64,000 nt of DNA. It comes from Nostoc carneum NIES-2107 (lineage in GTDB: Bacteria; Cyanobacteriota; Cyanobacteriia; Cyanobacteriales; Nostocaceae). This document shows positions 17,437 through 26,504 of this stretch, in pieces. Where the stretch lies: contig AP018180.1 in NCBI GenBank assembly GCA_002368155.1, forward strand, positions 7,992,561-8,056,560, given 5' to 3'. The notes beneath the pieces are model-generated. The model was not told the DNA's origin. It saw only the letters and a list, made by a program, of their open reading frames with translations, and searched no databases. Both the position numbers and the translations under genes were made by a program. The first letter of the stretch is position 1, and the number at the start of each line of letters is the position of its first letter.

Positions 17437-20242
17437 TAATATTTACCAATGCGTTATTTTCTTTAATTGCAGCAACATACAGTCTTGTAAACTCTCGTAA
17501 ACCTTGAAGTTGACCCTTGAGCGTATGAGGATAACTGGACAACATCGCTCGACGTGTGCGGCGTTCTTCTTGGTTAGTCGCAACTACTGCTAAAGCCATC
17601 TCACCTGGATAAAATCTGCATTGCCAAAAGCGTCCGCCTTTCTCAATTAGCCAACAAGAGTACAAGTCCAAACGATGGGGAAAGAATGATTCCGATGCGT
17701 TTGGAGCGATAATTTCAGCTGGATAGGATAGATAACGTTGAAAAGAAGCGACAGCGTTAGGTGTAATACAACCAGTAATTCGATAGCTGATATTCTGCAT
17801 AATCATGGCAGCCGCAGATGATTGGCAGATACTATCGGGATCTTGACTTGATAAAACGATACTCAAACCATCTTTACGAGCAGTAGCACAAAGTTCGCCA
17901 ATCATGGTGCTGAAACCGTCTTTACGGAAAAGTACCGAAAGCTCATCGCCAATAAACAGACTTTTGGGAAAAGAAAGTGCCACCCGCAAACAAGCAGCTT
18001 TAGCAGCAACAGCCATTGTGTATGAATCTTGGTCGTTGCTTAATCCGGTGAGTGCGTAGAACTTGACCATAGGTTCTGGAGAAAAGCTGCTCGGTTTGGC
18101 GATCGCTTCTCCCAGAGGACTTACCAGTAATGCTGCTATTTGACTGGTAATTTGATTAATTGCTTGATAGTCAATAGCTTCGGGTTTTTGGATATTGAGT
18201 CGCGCGATCGAACAAAAACGAGCAAAATCTTTTAAAGTTGGTATATCTTGCCATTGTGGAGATTTCCAACCTTGCTCAAACGCCAAATTGTAACGCTCGA
18301 TGATATCTGCGTCGCTCAAAAATATATCTAGCGCCTGCATCAAAATTGCATCTACACGCTGTGCTAGGTGGGGACTATTCAAACGACCCATAACGATGAC
18401 GCTTAAAGCATTGCGGATAAACGAACGCCATGATTTCATTCGGGAAGCACGTTCTTGTGCATCAAAGCGTCGTAAATCGGGGGGTTCCATGAGATTGTTG
18501 GCAGCACGGGACAAATCAAAATAAGCACCCGCATCGCCTAGCAATTCAATTGCAGTTTTAAAAGAGCTTTCCCCATCTGCGGCGGGAATATCCATACCCA
18601 CTACCGGGATACCTTGCGATAAAGCATCAAGCATAAACCGCCAGAGTAACACCGATTTACCAGAGCCAGTTTTACCTGTAATTAAAGCGTGTTGGGTGTA
18701 AGAAAATAAGTCTACACAAACAGGTTTCCCACCTCGGTTGGTGAGAAATTCTACGCCTAAAGAGTCGAGTTCTCTAGGAACAGTGAGGGGCAAAACACCC
18801 GCAATCGTTTCACTTTCTAGTACCAGTCGGCGATCGCTAAAAATGGAACTAGAATGCAATATCCATCGCCAAGTAATAGGTAGGGTTTCCAGCCAGATGT
18901 GAGCAGCGATGTTTTTCTCTCTGACAACTTTGGCTGTACCACAACTATGTGAGAGCAAATCGCACGCCAAATCTAAACTTTCTGAATTGTCACGATAGAC
19001 AAGAAATACCACAGCACAATTGAGAGGAACAGCACCTTTATATAGTTTCTTTTGCGCGTCAAAACTTTCTTCTTGTTTGATTTCTGCTCCAATATCTCGA
19101 CCACTACCTTTGACCAAAGCACGTTCACGAGCAACTTTAGTTTGTTTAGCTTGGCGATGCAAGTTGTCTTGTGTGAGGTAGCGGTTAGCGGGAGAGACTT
19201 CTACCCACACTTCGGTATCATGGACGTGACTTTGACTTAATATTTTCCACATCCATGAGATTTGTTCCCTAGCGTTTGCCCATGCTGGTACAGTGTCCAC
19301 CATCGTCAGGACACCGCAAACTCGATCTTTGACATAGATGCGAGAAGTACATTGACGATGTTCTGGGCAAGAACTTCTCCCTCTTTCTCCGGTAATTAAA
19401 ATCGTCGTGGCGTGCTTTGAAGAATTTTGTATTTCTGTTAGTTTAATGCCAATATTTTTATCTTCTGTTAACACTAGAAGTTGGGGAATAGCAGGTGCTG
19501 GAGATTTATTAAATCTGCTCCAAAGCCATAACCAAAGCTCGGTATCTTTTAGAGGAGTAATTTCTATGCCTGCTGTAGTGTTAAATAGCATAGACCATTG
19601 GAGAAATCCTTCAGTATATGCTTTAATTAACACCCTACTAATCATCTGTTCTTGTCTTTCGGATAAGCGTCCTGTTACTTGGTCTAAGACAAAACGTCCT
19701 GCTTTTCCTAATTTATCAATCACCTTTGATAAAGGATCTGTTTTTCTTTTACCAAATTCATCAGCAGTCCAGCTACAAAATACCATCTGCTGCCAAATTT
19801 TTCTGCTTCCTTTACGAGTTAATTCCTGTATCTTTGCTTGTTCGTTGCGTATGAGTATGGAAGGTAATCTTAGAGAACAAGATTCAGTAAGATTATTTAA
19901 ATGGTGTTGTCTTTCTGAATCTGCTGAGTAACAACCCAAAAAGAAGGTACATTTTTCATTTGAGAGGACAGATTTCATGGCTTCAGAAAGCCCAGCAGAT
20001 ACTGCCGCCACTTCTTCTTGATAAAGTTGGTCGTGAATTCCTTTTAGATGAAAAGCAAAAATTACTTGGAATTTAGTTTCATCACCAATGTCACCTTGGT
20101 TAAGAATAAATGCACCGATGCTGTGGTTATCCTGTTCTATGCGAACTATGCAGCAAAGGTCAAGTTCATTCTCAAAAGGTAAATATTGTACCTGAGCATG
20201 ATTTTGTTCAACAACATTAATGGCTGGAATTTGAGCCTTCAT
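17411..20242 (-). CDS. virB4: VirB4/TraC-like type IV secretion ATPase
   Basis: The large ATPase that powers pilus assembly and substrate transfer. The N-terminal half is divergent. The C-terminal half has Walker A ITGKTGSGKS (about residue 530), Walker B SLFIGDELSVLF (about 760), and the following GLSIVLSSQDPDSI, which carries the family's glutamine motif. I place the start at the ATG at 20242: it forms the ATGA overlap with the stop of the VirB3-like gene, and the 27 codons upstream in frame lie inside that gene. The protein is then 943 residues, somewhat longer than VirB4 (about 800) but normal for cyanobacterial relatives. Confidence 0.88.
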   Translation of the reverse strand: MKAQIPAINVVEQNHAQVQYLPFENELDLCCIVRIEQDNHSIGAFILNQGDIGDETKFQVIFAFHLKGIHDQLYQEEVAAVSAGLSEAMKSVLSNEKCTFFLGCYSADSERQHHLNNLTESCSLRLPSILIRNEQAKIQELTRKGSRKIWQQMVFCSWTADEFGKRKTDPLSKVIDKLGKAGRFVLDQVTGRLSERQEQMISRVLIKAYTEGFLQWSMLFNTTAGIEITPLKDTELWLWLWSRFNKSPAPAIPQLLVLTEDKNIGIKLTEIQNSSKHATTILITGERGRSSCPEHRQCTSRIYVKDRVCGVLTMVDTVPAWANAREQISWMWKILSQSHVHDTEVWVEVSPANRYLTQDNLHRQAKQTKVARERALVKGSGRDIGAEIKQEESFDAQKKLYKGAVPLNCAVVFLVYRDNSESLDLACDLLSHSCGTAKVVREKNIAAHIWLETLPITWRWILHSSSIFSDRRLVLESETIAGVLPLTVPRELDSLGVEFLTNRGGKPVCVDLFSYTQHALITGKTGSGKSVLLWRFMLDALSQGIPVVGMDIPAADGESSFKTAIELLGDAGAYFDLSRAANNLMEPPDLRRFDAQERASRMKSWRSFIRNALSVIVMGRLNSPHLAQRVDAILMQALDIFLSDADIIERYNLAFEQGWKSPQWQDIPTLKDFARFCSIARLNIQKPEAIDYQAINQITSQIAALLVSPLGEAIAKPSSFSPEPMVKFYALTGLSNDQDSYTMAVAAKAACLRVALSFPKSLFIGDELSVLFRKDGFSTMIGELCATARKDGLSIVLSSQDPDSICQSSAAAMIMQNISYRITGCITPNAVASFQRYLSYPAEIIAPNASESFFPHRLDLYSCWLIEKGGRFWQCRFYPGEMALAVVATNQEERRTRRAMLSSYPHTLKGQLQGLREFTRLYVAAIKENNALVNINEKANHVS

Positions 20243-20586
20243 AAGCTTTTGTGTCTTTGTAATTGCTTTCTCAAAGTCAAAGTTAATAAAGGAGAAACGT
20301 AAATTGCTCCACCTGTGATCCAATTACGTCCTTTGGGTTTGCGAAAGCGATTGATAAATTGATCAGGATCTTTACCTGTGACAAACCACCAACTCACGAT
20401 TAACCAGAAACTAATAACTACAACTTTAGGAATTCCCCAGCCTAATAAGCCATCAAAAATCAAGTAGGAAATGATTATAATGGCAACCCAAGGCAATATT
20501 TGATTGGCGGGAACGACCCCAAATCCGACTTGCTTACCTAAAATCTTATTAACCTTGACAGATTCTTTATCTGAGTTTAGAGACAT
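20239..20586 (-). CDS. VirB3-like small membrane protein
   Basis: A protein of 115 residues with two close transmembrane segments (ILPWVAIIIISYLIFDGLLG and VVVISFWLIVSWWFV), then a basic tail (NRFRKPKGRNW). The size, topology and position directly before virB4, with a 4-base ATGA overlap, match VirB3/TrbD/TraL, which helps place VirB4 at the membrane. There is little sequence identity to lean on. Confidence 0.65.
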   Translation of the reverse strand: MSLNSDKESVKVNKILGKQVGFGVVPANQILPWVAIIIISYLIFDGLLGWGIPKVVVISFWLIVSWWFVTGKDPDQFINRFRKPKGRNWITGGAIYVSPLLTLTLRKQLQRHKSL

Positions 20587-20636
20587 AAATTATGTAATGT
20601 TAAGTTTATTTATTTGAATTGATTGGGAAATAATTT

Positions 20637-21296
20637 TTATCCTCCAGTATTACCTGTAGTACCATTACCAATGAATAAAAAGGTAATTACGTCTATTGTC
20701 AGAATGATGCCAATTGCTAAACCCGCTTGGGTTGCGATTGGTCGCCAGTCATTCCCTTGTTGTGCTTGGTTATAGGCAAATAGTGCAGCCACACCCACTA
20801 AAAGTAAAAAGACTCCACGAATGGCGTTGAAAACTAGTGTGATAGCTTGTGGATCTATAGAACTTGTACCACCGCTAGAACTTTGTTGCGCGATATTTGT
20901 AAGGAATTTTTCTAATCCACTTAAGAAAATTGCTTGTGCTGGCATTTCAAATATTGTTAGTGTCATGGTCAATGCCATAATCACTCCAACAATATGCCAA
21001 AAGTGAATTTTCCTCTGAACAAAATGGTTGAGATATGGTATTAAGGCAATTACTCTATTCAGGCAGTAGAAGAACAAGGCAAGTGATAAAATCACTACTA
21101 CTAAAAGTGGTTCTTTGACTGCTAAATAAATAAATGCCAACCCTAAAAATATACTGGCTCTAGTATCTGAGATTGTCCAATTAAGCCTCGTTGTTAACGG
21201 TAAAAATCCCAGATGAGAAAGAGTATTATAGCCCGATTGAAATTTCTGCGTTTTAGCAACTGCTTGAGGATATGAAAGATGATGATTATCTTGCAT
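20637..21296 (-). CDS. VirB2-like prepilin with a long N-terminal extension
   Basis: The C-terminal ~95 residues have the VirB2 pilin plan: a signal-peptidase-like site after MPAQA (about residue 124), a short polar start, two transmembrane helices (VFNAIRGVFLLLVGVAALFA and LAIGIILTIDVITFLFIG) and a glycine-rich end. Unusually, about 120 residues precede the cleavage site and include two or three further hydrophobic segments, so this is either a pilin with a very long leader or a polytopic membrane protein. It comes just before the VirB3-like gene, as VirB2 does elsewhere. Confidence 0.6.
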   Translation of the reverse strand: MQDNHHLSYPQAVAKTQKFQSGYNTLSHLGFLPLTTRLNWTISDTRASIFLGLAFIYLAVKEPLLVVVILSLALFFYCLNRVIALIPYLNHFVQRKIHFWHIVGVIMALTMTLTIFEMPAQAIFLSGLEKFLTNIAQQSSSGGTSSIDPQAITLVFNAIRGVFLLLVGVAALFAYNQAQQGNDWRPIATQAGLAIGIILTIDVITFLFIGNGTTGNTGG

Positions 21297-21335
21297 AATT
21301 AATTTGGAATTTGTAGAGGTTAAAAATTAAATCCG

Positions 21336-22358
21336 TTAAATTTCATAATAAAAATCACTAACCCGATTCCGTTGGGTTGGAAGGTCAAAAGCTTTAGGTT
21401 TCGTGGACATACTTAAAGCATGAATCTGAGTTCTATCAAAATCACACTGCTCAATGTTCCAAAAGTCGTATTGAGAATTTAGTAAAGTTGCAACAAATAC
21501 AGGCCGCATAGAATTAGAGCTTGATATTTTTTCAAATCCTTTCAAAGAAGCAGGTGTTAAAACAGCACCTTCTAGATTGTTTTTAGCAGGTTCAAAACAA
21601 AAGTGATATTGCCTGTTAGATTGCGGGTCTTTCCAGCTAAAAGCATTTGGACACTCTCCGGATTTTAATTCTATAAATTCCTGGGGTAGAACTTGTTGAA
21701 ACCGTTTAATAACAGCTAGACCAGCCTTTTGAATGTCAGGTTTATCTTCTGTTTGTACAAGAGAAGCAACCGATAATCCAGTTTTAAGAGTTAATCCTGT
21801 TAATAACAAACCATCTATTTCATGACTGGATGCTAATTGATGTGCAATATTATTTAAGCCAGTATTTATTTTGCTAATTCCAAAAGATGTAGATTTGAGA
21901 TTCTTTTCATGCTGAGGATTTTCTAGAGGGATAATAGGCTGATCTTCAACCTGTAATCCTGTCTGCAAAATAATTTGAGCGTCAGATGAAAAAGGGATTG
22001 TCAGCTTACTTTGTAGCTCAGTTGCAGTTATGTCAAGAGTAGTAATTGGTGGTTTGTGAGGTATGACAATATCACCTGTTCCTATTTCTATATTGACTTG
22101 ATGCTGTTGAAAAGGAATATTAGCAGTAGTTATCATGGTGTCATCGGTAAAAGAAAAGTTGAATCCTGTCAGTTGACTTTCCTCGAAAACCAAATTGATT
22201 TGAATTTCTCGACCTTGCTCTAAACTGACTTCTTTTAAGGCAGCTTGCAAATCTTTGATATTAGCTAATTCATGCTTTTTATCTAATACATGGTTAACTA
22301 TATCTAAGATATATTTTAAATCTTTACTGTCCGTAATAAAAGAGTTGTTAATTGACAC
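21336..22358 (-). CDS. First gene of the transfer operon, unknown function
   Basis: A soluble protein of 340 residues with no signal peptide or membrane helix. The N-terminal part is helical (about 10-50), then beta-rich (REIQINLVFEESQLTGFNFS and on). The C-terminal half contains ECPNAFSWKDPQSNRQYHFC with two cysteines and a histidine. It begins the leftward series and is followed at 39 bases by the VirB2-like gene. I do not recognise the family; it may be a cytoplasmic partner of the secretion system or an element-specific regulator. Confidence 0.5.
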   Translation of the reverse strand: MSINNSFITDSKDLKYILDIVNHVLDKKHELANIKDLQAALKEVSLEQGREIQINLVFEESQLTGFNFSFTDDTMITTANIPFQQHQVNIEIGTGDIVIPHKPPITTLDITATELQSKLTIPFSSDAQIILQTGLQVEDQPIIPLENPQHEKNLKSTSFGISKINTGLNNIAHQLASSHEIDGLLLTGLTLKTGLSVASLVQTEDKPDIQKAGLAVIKRFQQVLPQEFIELKSGECPNAFSWKDPQSNRQYHFCFEPAKNNLEGAVLTPASLKGFEKISSSNSMRPVFVATLLNSQYDFWNIEQCDFDRTQIHALSMSTKPKAFDLPTQRNRVSDFYYEI

Positions 22359-22802
22359 AAGCGTGAAAATGAACTCTACGAATAATTAAACTTATTATCC
22401 GGAAAATTTCTTGAGTTAATATCTTTCTGAAGATGTGAAGCGATTTATCACTAAAGTGATTAAATAACCTATCTCTAAAGTAATAGACATTTAATGATAC
22501 TTTTTTTCATAGTTTGATATCTTGGTAATCATCAATAAAATTTCATCAAAAAATAAATCATGTAAAATGTATTTATAGTATTTAAAGCTAAAAATATTAT
22601 CAAATAAATTGATAATTATAGTAGAAGATATTTGTTTATTATAAATTCAACATATTTACTAGTTTATGAAAATAATGTGTTTAATTTATAGATATTATTC
22701 AAAAGTTTTTTTGAATAATTTGTTCACTAATTCTGTGAATCAGAATCTAATAAATCTTAGTTATAAGTAAATCTTAAACAATATATTGATGAGGTTAAAA
22801 AT
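22359..22802. other. AT-rich divergent region with a palindrome
   Basis: It lies between the transfer operon and the excisionase-like gene and must hold both promoters. ATCACTAAAGTGAT (22447-22460) is a perfect 6+6 palindrome with a 2-base centre, 89 bases upstream of the first transfer gene, and is a candidate operator. The rest is very AT-rich with no coding frame. Confidence 0.45.
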
Positions 22803-23063
22803 ATGTTTCAGTTCGTGAACAAACAGCAAGCTTCTCTGCAATTAAACTTTAGCTTTGCAACACTCAAGAAATATCGACTTGATGGAACATGGATTGAGGG
22901 AACGCATTGGGTAAGAATTAATAGTCGCTGTATTCGCTACAATCTAGAACTCATCCAGGATTGGTTGCATAATCGTCATGACCCGATCGCTCACCATCGA
23001 GCGATTGATTTGTATCATGCTAGTCTAGCGAGCAATCAAAAACGTCAAAGAGCAAAGATTTAA
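22803..23063 (+). CDS. Excisionase-like small DNA-binding protein
   Basis: An 86-residue protein with a winged-helix/MerR-like layout: VNKQQASLQLNFSFATLKKY for helix-turn-helix, then GTHWVRINSRCIRYNLELIQ for the wing and last helix. This form is common in recombination directionality factors (Xis, AlpA). It has GAGG upstream of the ATG and converges on the integrase gene with a 4-base overlap. A role in choosing between excision and integration is inferred from this position. Confidence 0.65.
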   Translation: MFQFVNKQQASLQLNFSFATLKKYRLDGTWIEGTHWVRINSRCIRYNLELIQDWLHNRHDPIAHHRAIDLYHASLASNQKRQRAKI

Positions 23064-24229
23064 AACTCTGGAACAAAGAGTTCTCTACTTTGCCCTGCAT
23101 AATGCCTGTAAATAATCTCTGGAGAATTGCCTACTAGTTTGGCCACATCTTTCACATCCATACCATTTTTTAGTGCCATCGTGATAAAGGTATGCCGAGT
23201 CTGGTAAAGCTTTCGATATTCAATACCATCTAGCTTTTCAATTACTCCTTTCCAGCCTCTTGTGGTTAGATTGTGAGCATCTATCCAAGTTCCTTCAGGT
23301 GAGGGAAATACCTTGGCTTCACCAGAAACAGCATCAGGTTTTATAGATTTCAACAGTGCAGCCAAACGATTGTTGGCAGGAAAAATTCGCTTCTTTTGAG
23401 TTTTCAAGCCTTTCTTAGAGGTTAGTCCTGATTCAGAAATCACAACAGCTTGCTCAAACCGAATAGTACTAAAATCATTAGTGATGTGCTTCCACTGCAA
23501 TGCAACTGCTTCAGATGGTCTACAACCAGTCATAAAGAGAAATTCGATAAATGGTGCATAGTGATTGTAGTAACGGCTGTCTTTGAATGCTTGGATAATG
23601 CGATCGCGTTCTTCTACACTAAACGGATTAATATCAGTTTCTTCTTTGTCACCCTTGGATACTTTAATATCACTCGCCATATCTTTAAAAGGATTATCCT
23701 TGATTAACTGAGATTTCACTGCCCAATTACAACAAGCTGAAAATTGGGTGAGGATTTTTTTGGCAGATGATGGTGTTTTATTGGCAATTAGCCAATCGCG
23801 AATCGCTACTGCTTTATCTAAGGTTTTAACAGGGAGATGGAAATTTATACAGCGATAGATTTTTTTATAATCCTTTGCCAAAGTGCTGGGAGATAAACCA
23901 GAACGCTTATATTCGGTGTAACTATCCCACAAATCTACTAAGGATGGGGCAATTTCCTCAACTGGTGTAATTGGTGGTGTAGGGATAATTTGCAACGATT
24001 GTGGCTTGTATTTCCCCAAAGTGGGGTCAAAATTATCGCAGAGAATATCCAGTTCAATCTGCCTAGCTTTCATTTCGGCTAGTTTGCGGTTAGCTTTGGT
24101 ATCGGTAAAACCAGTTGATAGGTAATGACGTTTACCCCCAAAACTAAACACAAGTTGCAGGCGATCGTTCGAGACTTTAATTTGGACAGTACCCTTTGAG
24201 GCTTTACGTTCAGAGCCTTTAGAACCCAC
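23060..24229 (-). CDS. Tyrosine-type site-specific integrase
   Basis: A tyrosine recombinase of 389 residues. The N-terminal ~90 residues include an Arm-type DNA-binding domain (GGKRHYLSTGFTDTKANRKL), the core-binding domain covers about 95-185, and the catalytic domain about 200-389. Catalytic residues visible are R237 (TGCRPSEAV), R345-H346 (YQTRHTFIT) and Y377 (RHYAG); the first position of box II is Y where many relatives have H. It lies 251 bases from the 3' end of tRNA-Phe, so the element most likely integrated there. It has the same strand as the tRNA. Confidence 0.9.
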   Translation of the reverse strand: MGSKGSERKASKGTVQIKVSNDRLQLVFSFGGKRHYLSTGFTDTKANRKLAEMKARQIELDILCDNFDPTLGKYKPQSLQIIPTPPITPVEEIAPSLVDLWDSYTEYKRSGLSPSTLAKDYKKIYRCINFHLPVKTLDKAVAIRDWLIANKTPSSAKKILTQFSACCNWAVKSQLIKDNPFKDMASDIKVSKGDKEETDINPFSVEERDRIIQAFKDSRYYNHYAPFIEFLFMTGCRPSEAVALQWKHITNDFSTIRFEQAVVISESGLTSKKGLKTQKKRIFPANNRLAALLKSIKPDAVSGEAKVFPSPEGTWIDAHNLTTRGWKGVIEKLDGIEYRKLYQTRHTFITMALKNGMDVKDVAKLVGNSPEIIYRHYAGQSRELFVPEF

Positions 24230-24439
24230 AGGTGACTCCTGACATGATTAGGTAAGGCACAGAAAAGCTGCTAGCGGGTTTCTCTGCTGCCTTCACGACT
24301 TGAATCAGTGCGCTCTGATTTACCCCAACTTTACCCCAATAATTTATCCAACCTCGTCTAAAAATGTCCAACGTGGCATTTAATTACACCCAATTTACAC
24401 CACCGTAAATGGCTGAAATAGAGTTTTTAGAGAAACAAT
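24230..24439. promoter_or_regulatory. Probable attachment region with phased repeats
   Basis: Between the integrase and tRNA-Phe are two pairs of short direct repeats at 11-base spacing: TTTACCCCAA at 24319 and 24330, and TTACACC at 24384 and 24395. All share the core TTAC(A/C)CC. Helically phased repeats next to an integrase gene are typical of arm-type binding sites for integrase or excisionase. Crossover within the tRNA or its terminator is expected, but the second att copy is not in the window. Confidence 0.45.
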
Positions 24440-24471
24440 AAACCCCTGGGAGCCTTAACTACCAGGGGTTT
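24440..24471 (-). terminator. Rho-independent terminator after tRNA-Phe
   Basis: A perfect 10-base stem (AAACCCCTGG / CCAGGGGTTT) with a 12-base loop, followed on the minus strand by a T-rich run. It begins 10 bases after the tRNA. Confidence 0.7.
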
Positions 24472-24480
24472 TGAGGAGTA

Positions 24481-24553
<73 letters not shown>

Positions 24554-24629
24554 AGGCGCGTTTGTTAGCCACGATTAATAAATGTAGCAAACTTATAACG
24601 ATTGTGCAAGGGCATAAGGAAAAAAAGTT

Positions 24630-25499
24630 TTATGCTGCTTTCATAGTCAACTTGATCCAGATGAAGACAGCTACAAATACGAGAAACTGAACCAGGACGA
24701 TACTGGGGCCAGAGGCTAAGTTAAATAGTCCTGAAACTATCATGCCTATAACGCTGCTACTAGAACCGATAATCACTGATAAGAAGAGAAAGCGGCTGAA
24801 ATGGTGACTCATTAATTTAGCAGTAGCAGCAGGAATTACCAAAAAGGCGTTCACTAGCAATACGCCAACAGCTTTGATGGCTACAGCCACCGCTAATGAG
24901 AGCAGTATCACAAATCCATAGCGATACAATTGGACGGGAACACCTTGTACTTGAGCTACATCTGCGTTGAGAGTCAATAAAATTTGCTGTTGCAGGGTTG
25001 ATAACAAGAAAATACTGCTGCCTAGGAGCAAAAGCAGGGTTAACATTAAATCTGTGGCATCAATTGCCAGAATATCGCCAAATAACACGCTCATCAAATT
25101 ACCGCGATAGCCTTTGATGAGGCTGGTGAGAATGACACCGATCGCTAATGCTCCTGAGAGAACTATACTGAGTACGCTATCGCTAGCTAAATCGGTTTTG
25201 TCGATTAAGTAGAGGACAATCACACCAAACACCAAGGTAAATGGCAGTAACATCCATGTAGGATTTAACTGTAGCAATACGCCTAATGCCACACCAACTA
25301 AGGCTGCATGACCAACCGCATGGCTAAAAAAGGAAAGCTGGCGCAAGGTAACAAAACAGCCTAATAAACCACCAAGTATTCCCATCATCACAGCACCTGC
25401 GATCGCACGCTGCATAAAGGGAAATTTTAACAATTCCACCAAATCTTGAGTATTGCTAACAGCTAGCCAAGTTATCTGGCAATCTGTGAATAAATTCAT
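24630..25499 (-). CDS. znuB: Zinc ABC transporter permease
   Basis: A 289-residue ABC-3 family permease with eight or nine hydrophobic segments, for example GAVMMGILGGLLGCFVTLRQ near the start (the family's coupling region) and VLLVNAFLVIPAATAKLM in the middle. It works with the adjacent ATPase and binding protein to import zinc. It is third in the order znuA-znuC-znuB, 80 bases after znuC. The family also includes manganese permeases; the histidine-rich binding protein next to it favours zinc. Confidence 0.9.
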   Translation of the reverse strand: MNLFTDCQITWLAVSNTQDLVELLKFPFMQRAIAGAVMMGILGGLLGCFVTLRQLSFFSHAVGHAALVGVALGVLLQLNPTWMLLPFTLVFGVIVLYLIDKTDLASDSVLSIVLSGALAIGVILTSLIKGYRGNLMSVLFGDILAIDATDLMLTLLLLLGSSIFLLSTLQQQILLTLNADVAQVQGVPVQLYRYGFVILLSLAVAVAIKAVGVLLVNAFLVIPAATAKLMSHHFSRFLFLSVIIGSSSSVIGMIVSGLFNLASGPSIVLVQFLVFVAVFIWIKLTMKAA

Positions 25500-25579
25500 T
25501 TGTAAGCTTTTAAACTGATTAGCCTTTTATTTATCACAGATTGATCGTTAATTTTATTATTTTTGAATTTTGAATTAAT

Positions 25580-26380
25580 TTAGTGATGATGCTGATAGCG
25601 ACTGAAGCCAGGCCCATAGGTTGCTAATAGGTTTTGCGGTGAAAGCGCAATTTCTGGTTTACCAGTACAAACTACAGTTTGGTTTAAGCAAAGAATGCGA
25701 TCGCAATGGCGGCTGACCATATCAATATCATGAGAAACCTGCAATATTGTCCAACCTTCCTGTTGCTTTAATTCATTGAGCAAAATATAAAAATCTGCTG
25801 CACCTTGTATATCAACTCCGGCAAAGGCTTCATCTAATACTAACAGTTTACGAGGTGTGACTAAACAATAAGCTAATAATACTCGCTTGAGTTGACCACC
25901 GCTCAAAGTTCCAATAGCTTGATTGCGTAAGTGATAAGCATCAGTTCGCTTTAAAGCTTGCGTGATCGCTGCTGATTTATCTGGTTCTTTTCTCCATAAT
26001 TTTTTTAATAATGAACCTTTTTTTTGTTTTTGTCTAAAAGTTCTCATCCATCCCAGCCCTACCAATTCGCTGACGGAAATGGGAAAGCTGCGATCAAAAA
26101 TAAAATTTTGCGGCATATAGCCTAATAACTGGCGTAAATTACCTAAATTTTTGATTGGTTGACCAAATATTTCTACATAGCCATTACTGTGGGGAATTAA
26201 ATCTAAAATAGCTTTTACTAAAGTACTTTTACCTGCACCATTTGGCCCCACTATGGCTGTATCTGTGCCCGGAAATAATTCAAAAGAAACGTCTCTTAAG
26301 GCTAAGTAACTACCTTGATATACAGTTAATCCTTCTACTTTTAAAATTGGAGATGTTATTGCTTGTTGGTCATTTAGCAT
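25580..26380 (-). CDS. znuC: Zinc ABC transporter ATPase
   Basis: A 266-residue ABC ATPase with Walker A VGPNGAGKST (about 41-50), Q-loop YMPQNFIFD, signature LSGGQLKRV, Walker B LLVLDEAFAGVD and switch histidine QVSHDID. An extra basic stretch (RQKQKKGSLLKKLWRKEPDK) between the Q-loop and the signature is typical of cyanobacterial ZnuC/MntA. The C-terminus is histidine-rich (YQHHH). It is separated from znuA by an STRR array. Confidence 0.92.
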   Translation of the reverse strand: MLNDQQAITSPILKVEGLTVYQGSYLALRDVSFELFPGTDTAIVGPNGAGKSTLVKAILDLIPHSNGYVEIFGQPIKNLGNLRQLLGYMPQNFIFDRSFPISVSELVGLGWMRTFRQKQKKGSLLKKLWRKEPDKSAAITQALKRTDAYHLRNQAIGTLSGGQLKRVLLAYCLVTPRKLLVLDEAFAGVDIQGAADFYILLNELKQQEGWTILQVSHDIDMVSRHCDRILCLNQTVVCTGKPEIALSPQNLLATYGPGFSRYQHHH

Positions 26381-26388
26381 AGATGATT

Positions 26389-26444
26389 GGGGACTGGGGA
26401 CTGGGGACTGGGGACTGGGGACTGGGGACTGGGGACTGGGGACT
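26389..26444 (+). repeat. STRR array (GGGGACT)8
   Basis: Eight exact tandem copies of GGGGACT between znuC and znuA. It lies inside the presumed zinc operon, 9 bases upstream of the znuC start, so it sits where the znuC ribosome site should be. Confidence 0.95.
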
Positions 26445-26504
26445 GAGGTAAATTGTTAATTCCAATTACCAATTACCAATTACCCAATAACAAATAACAA
26501 ACCA

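Noticed and set aside
19407-19931. 174-residue plus-strand frame opposite virB4
   Set aside because: Antisense shadow; the virB4 frame has clear ATPase motifs.
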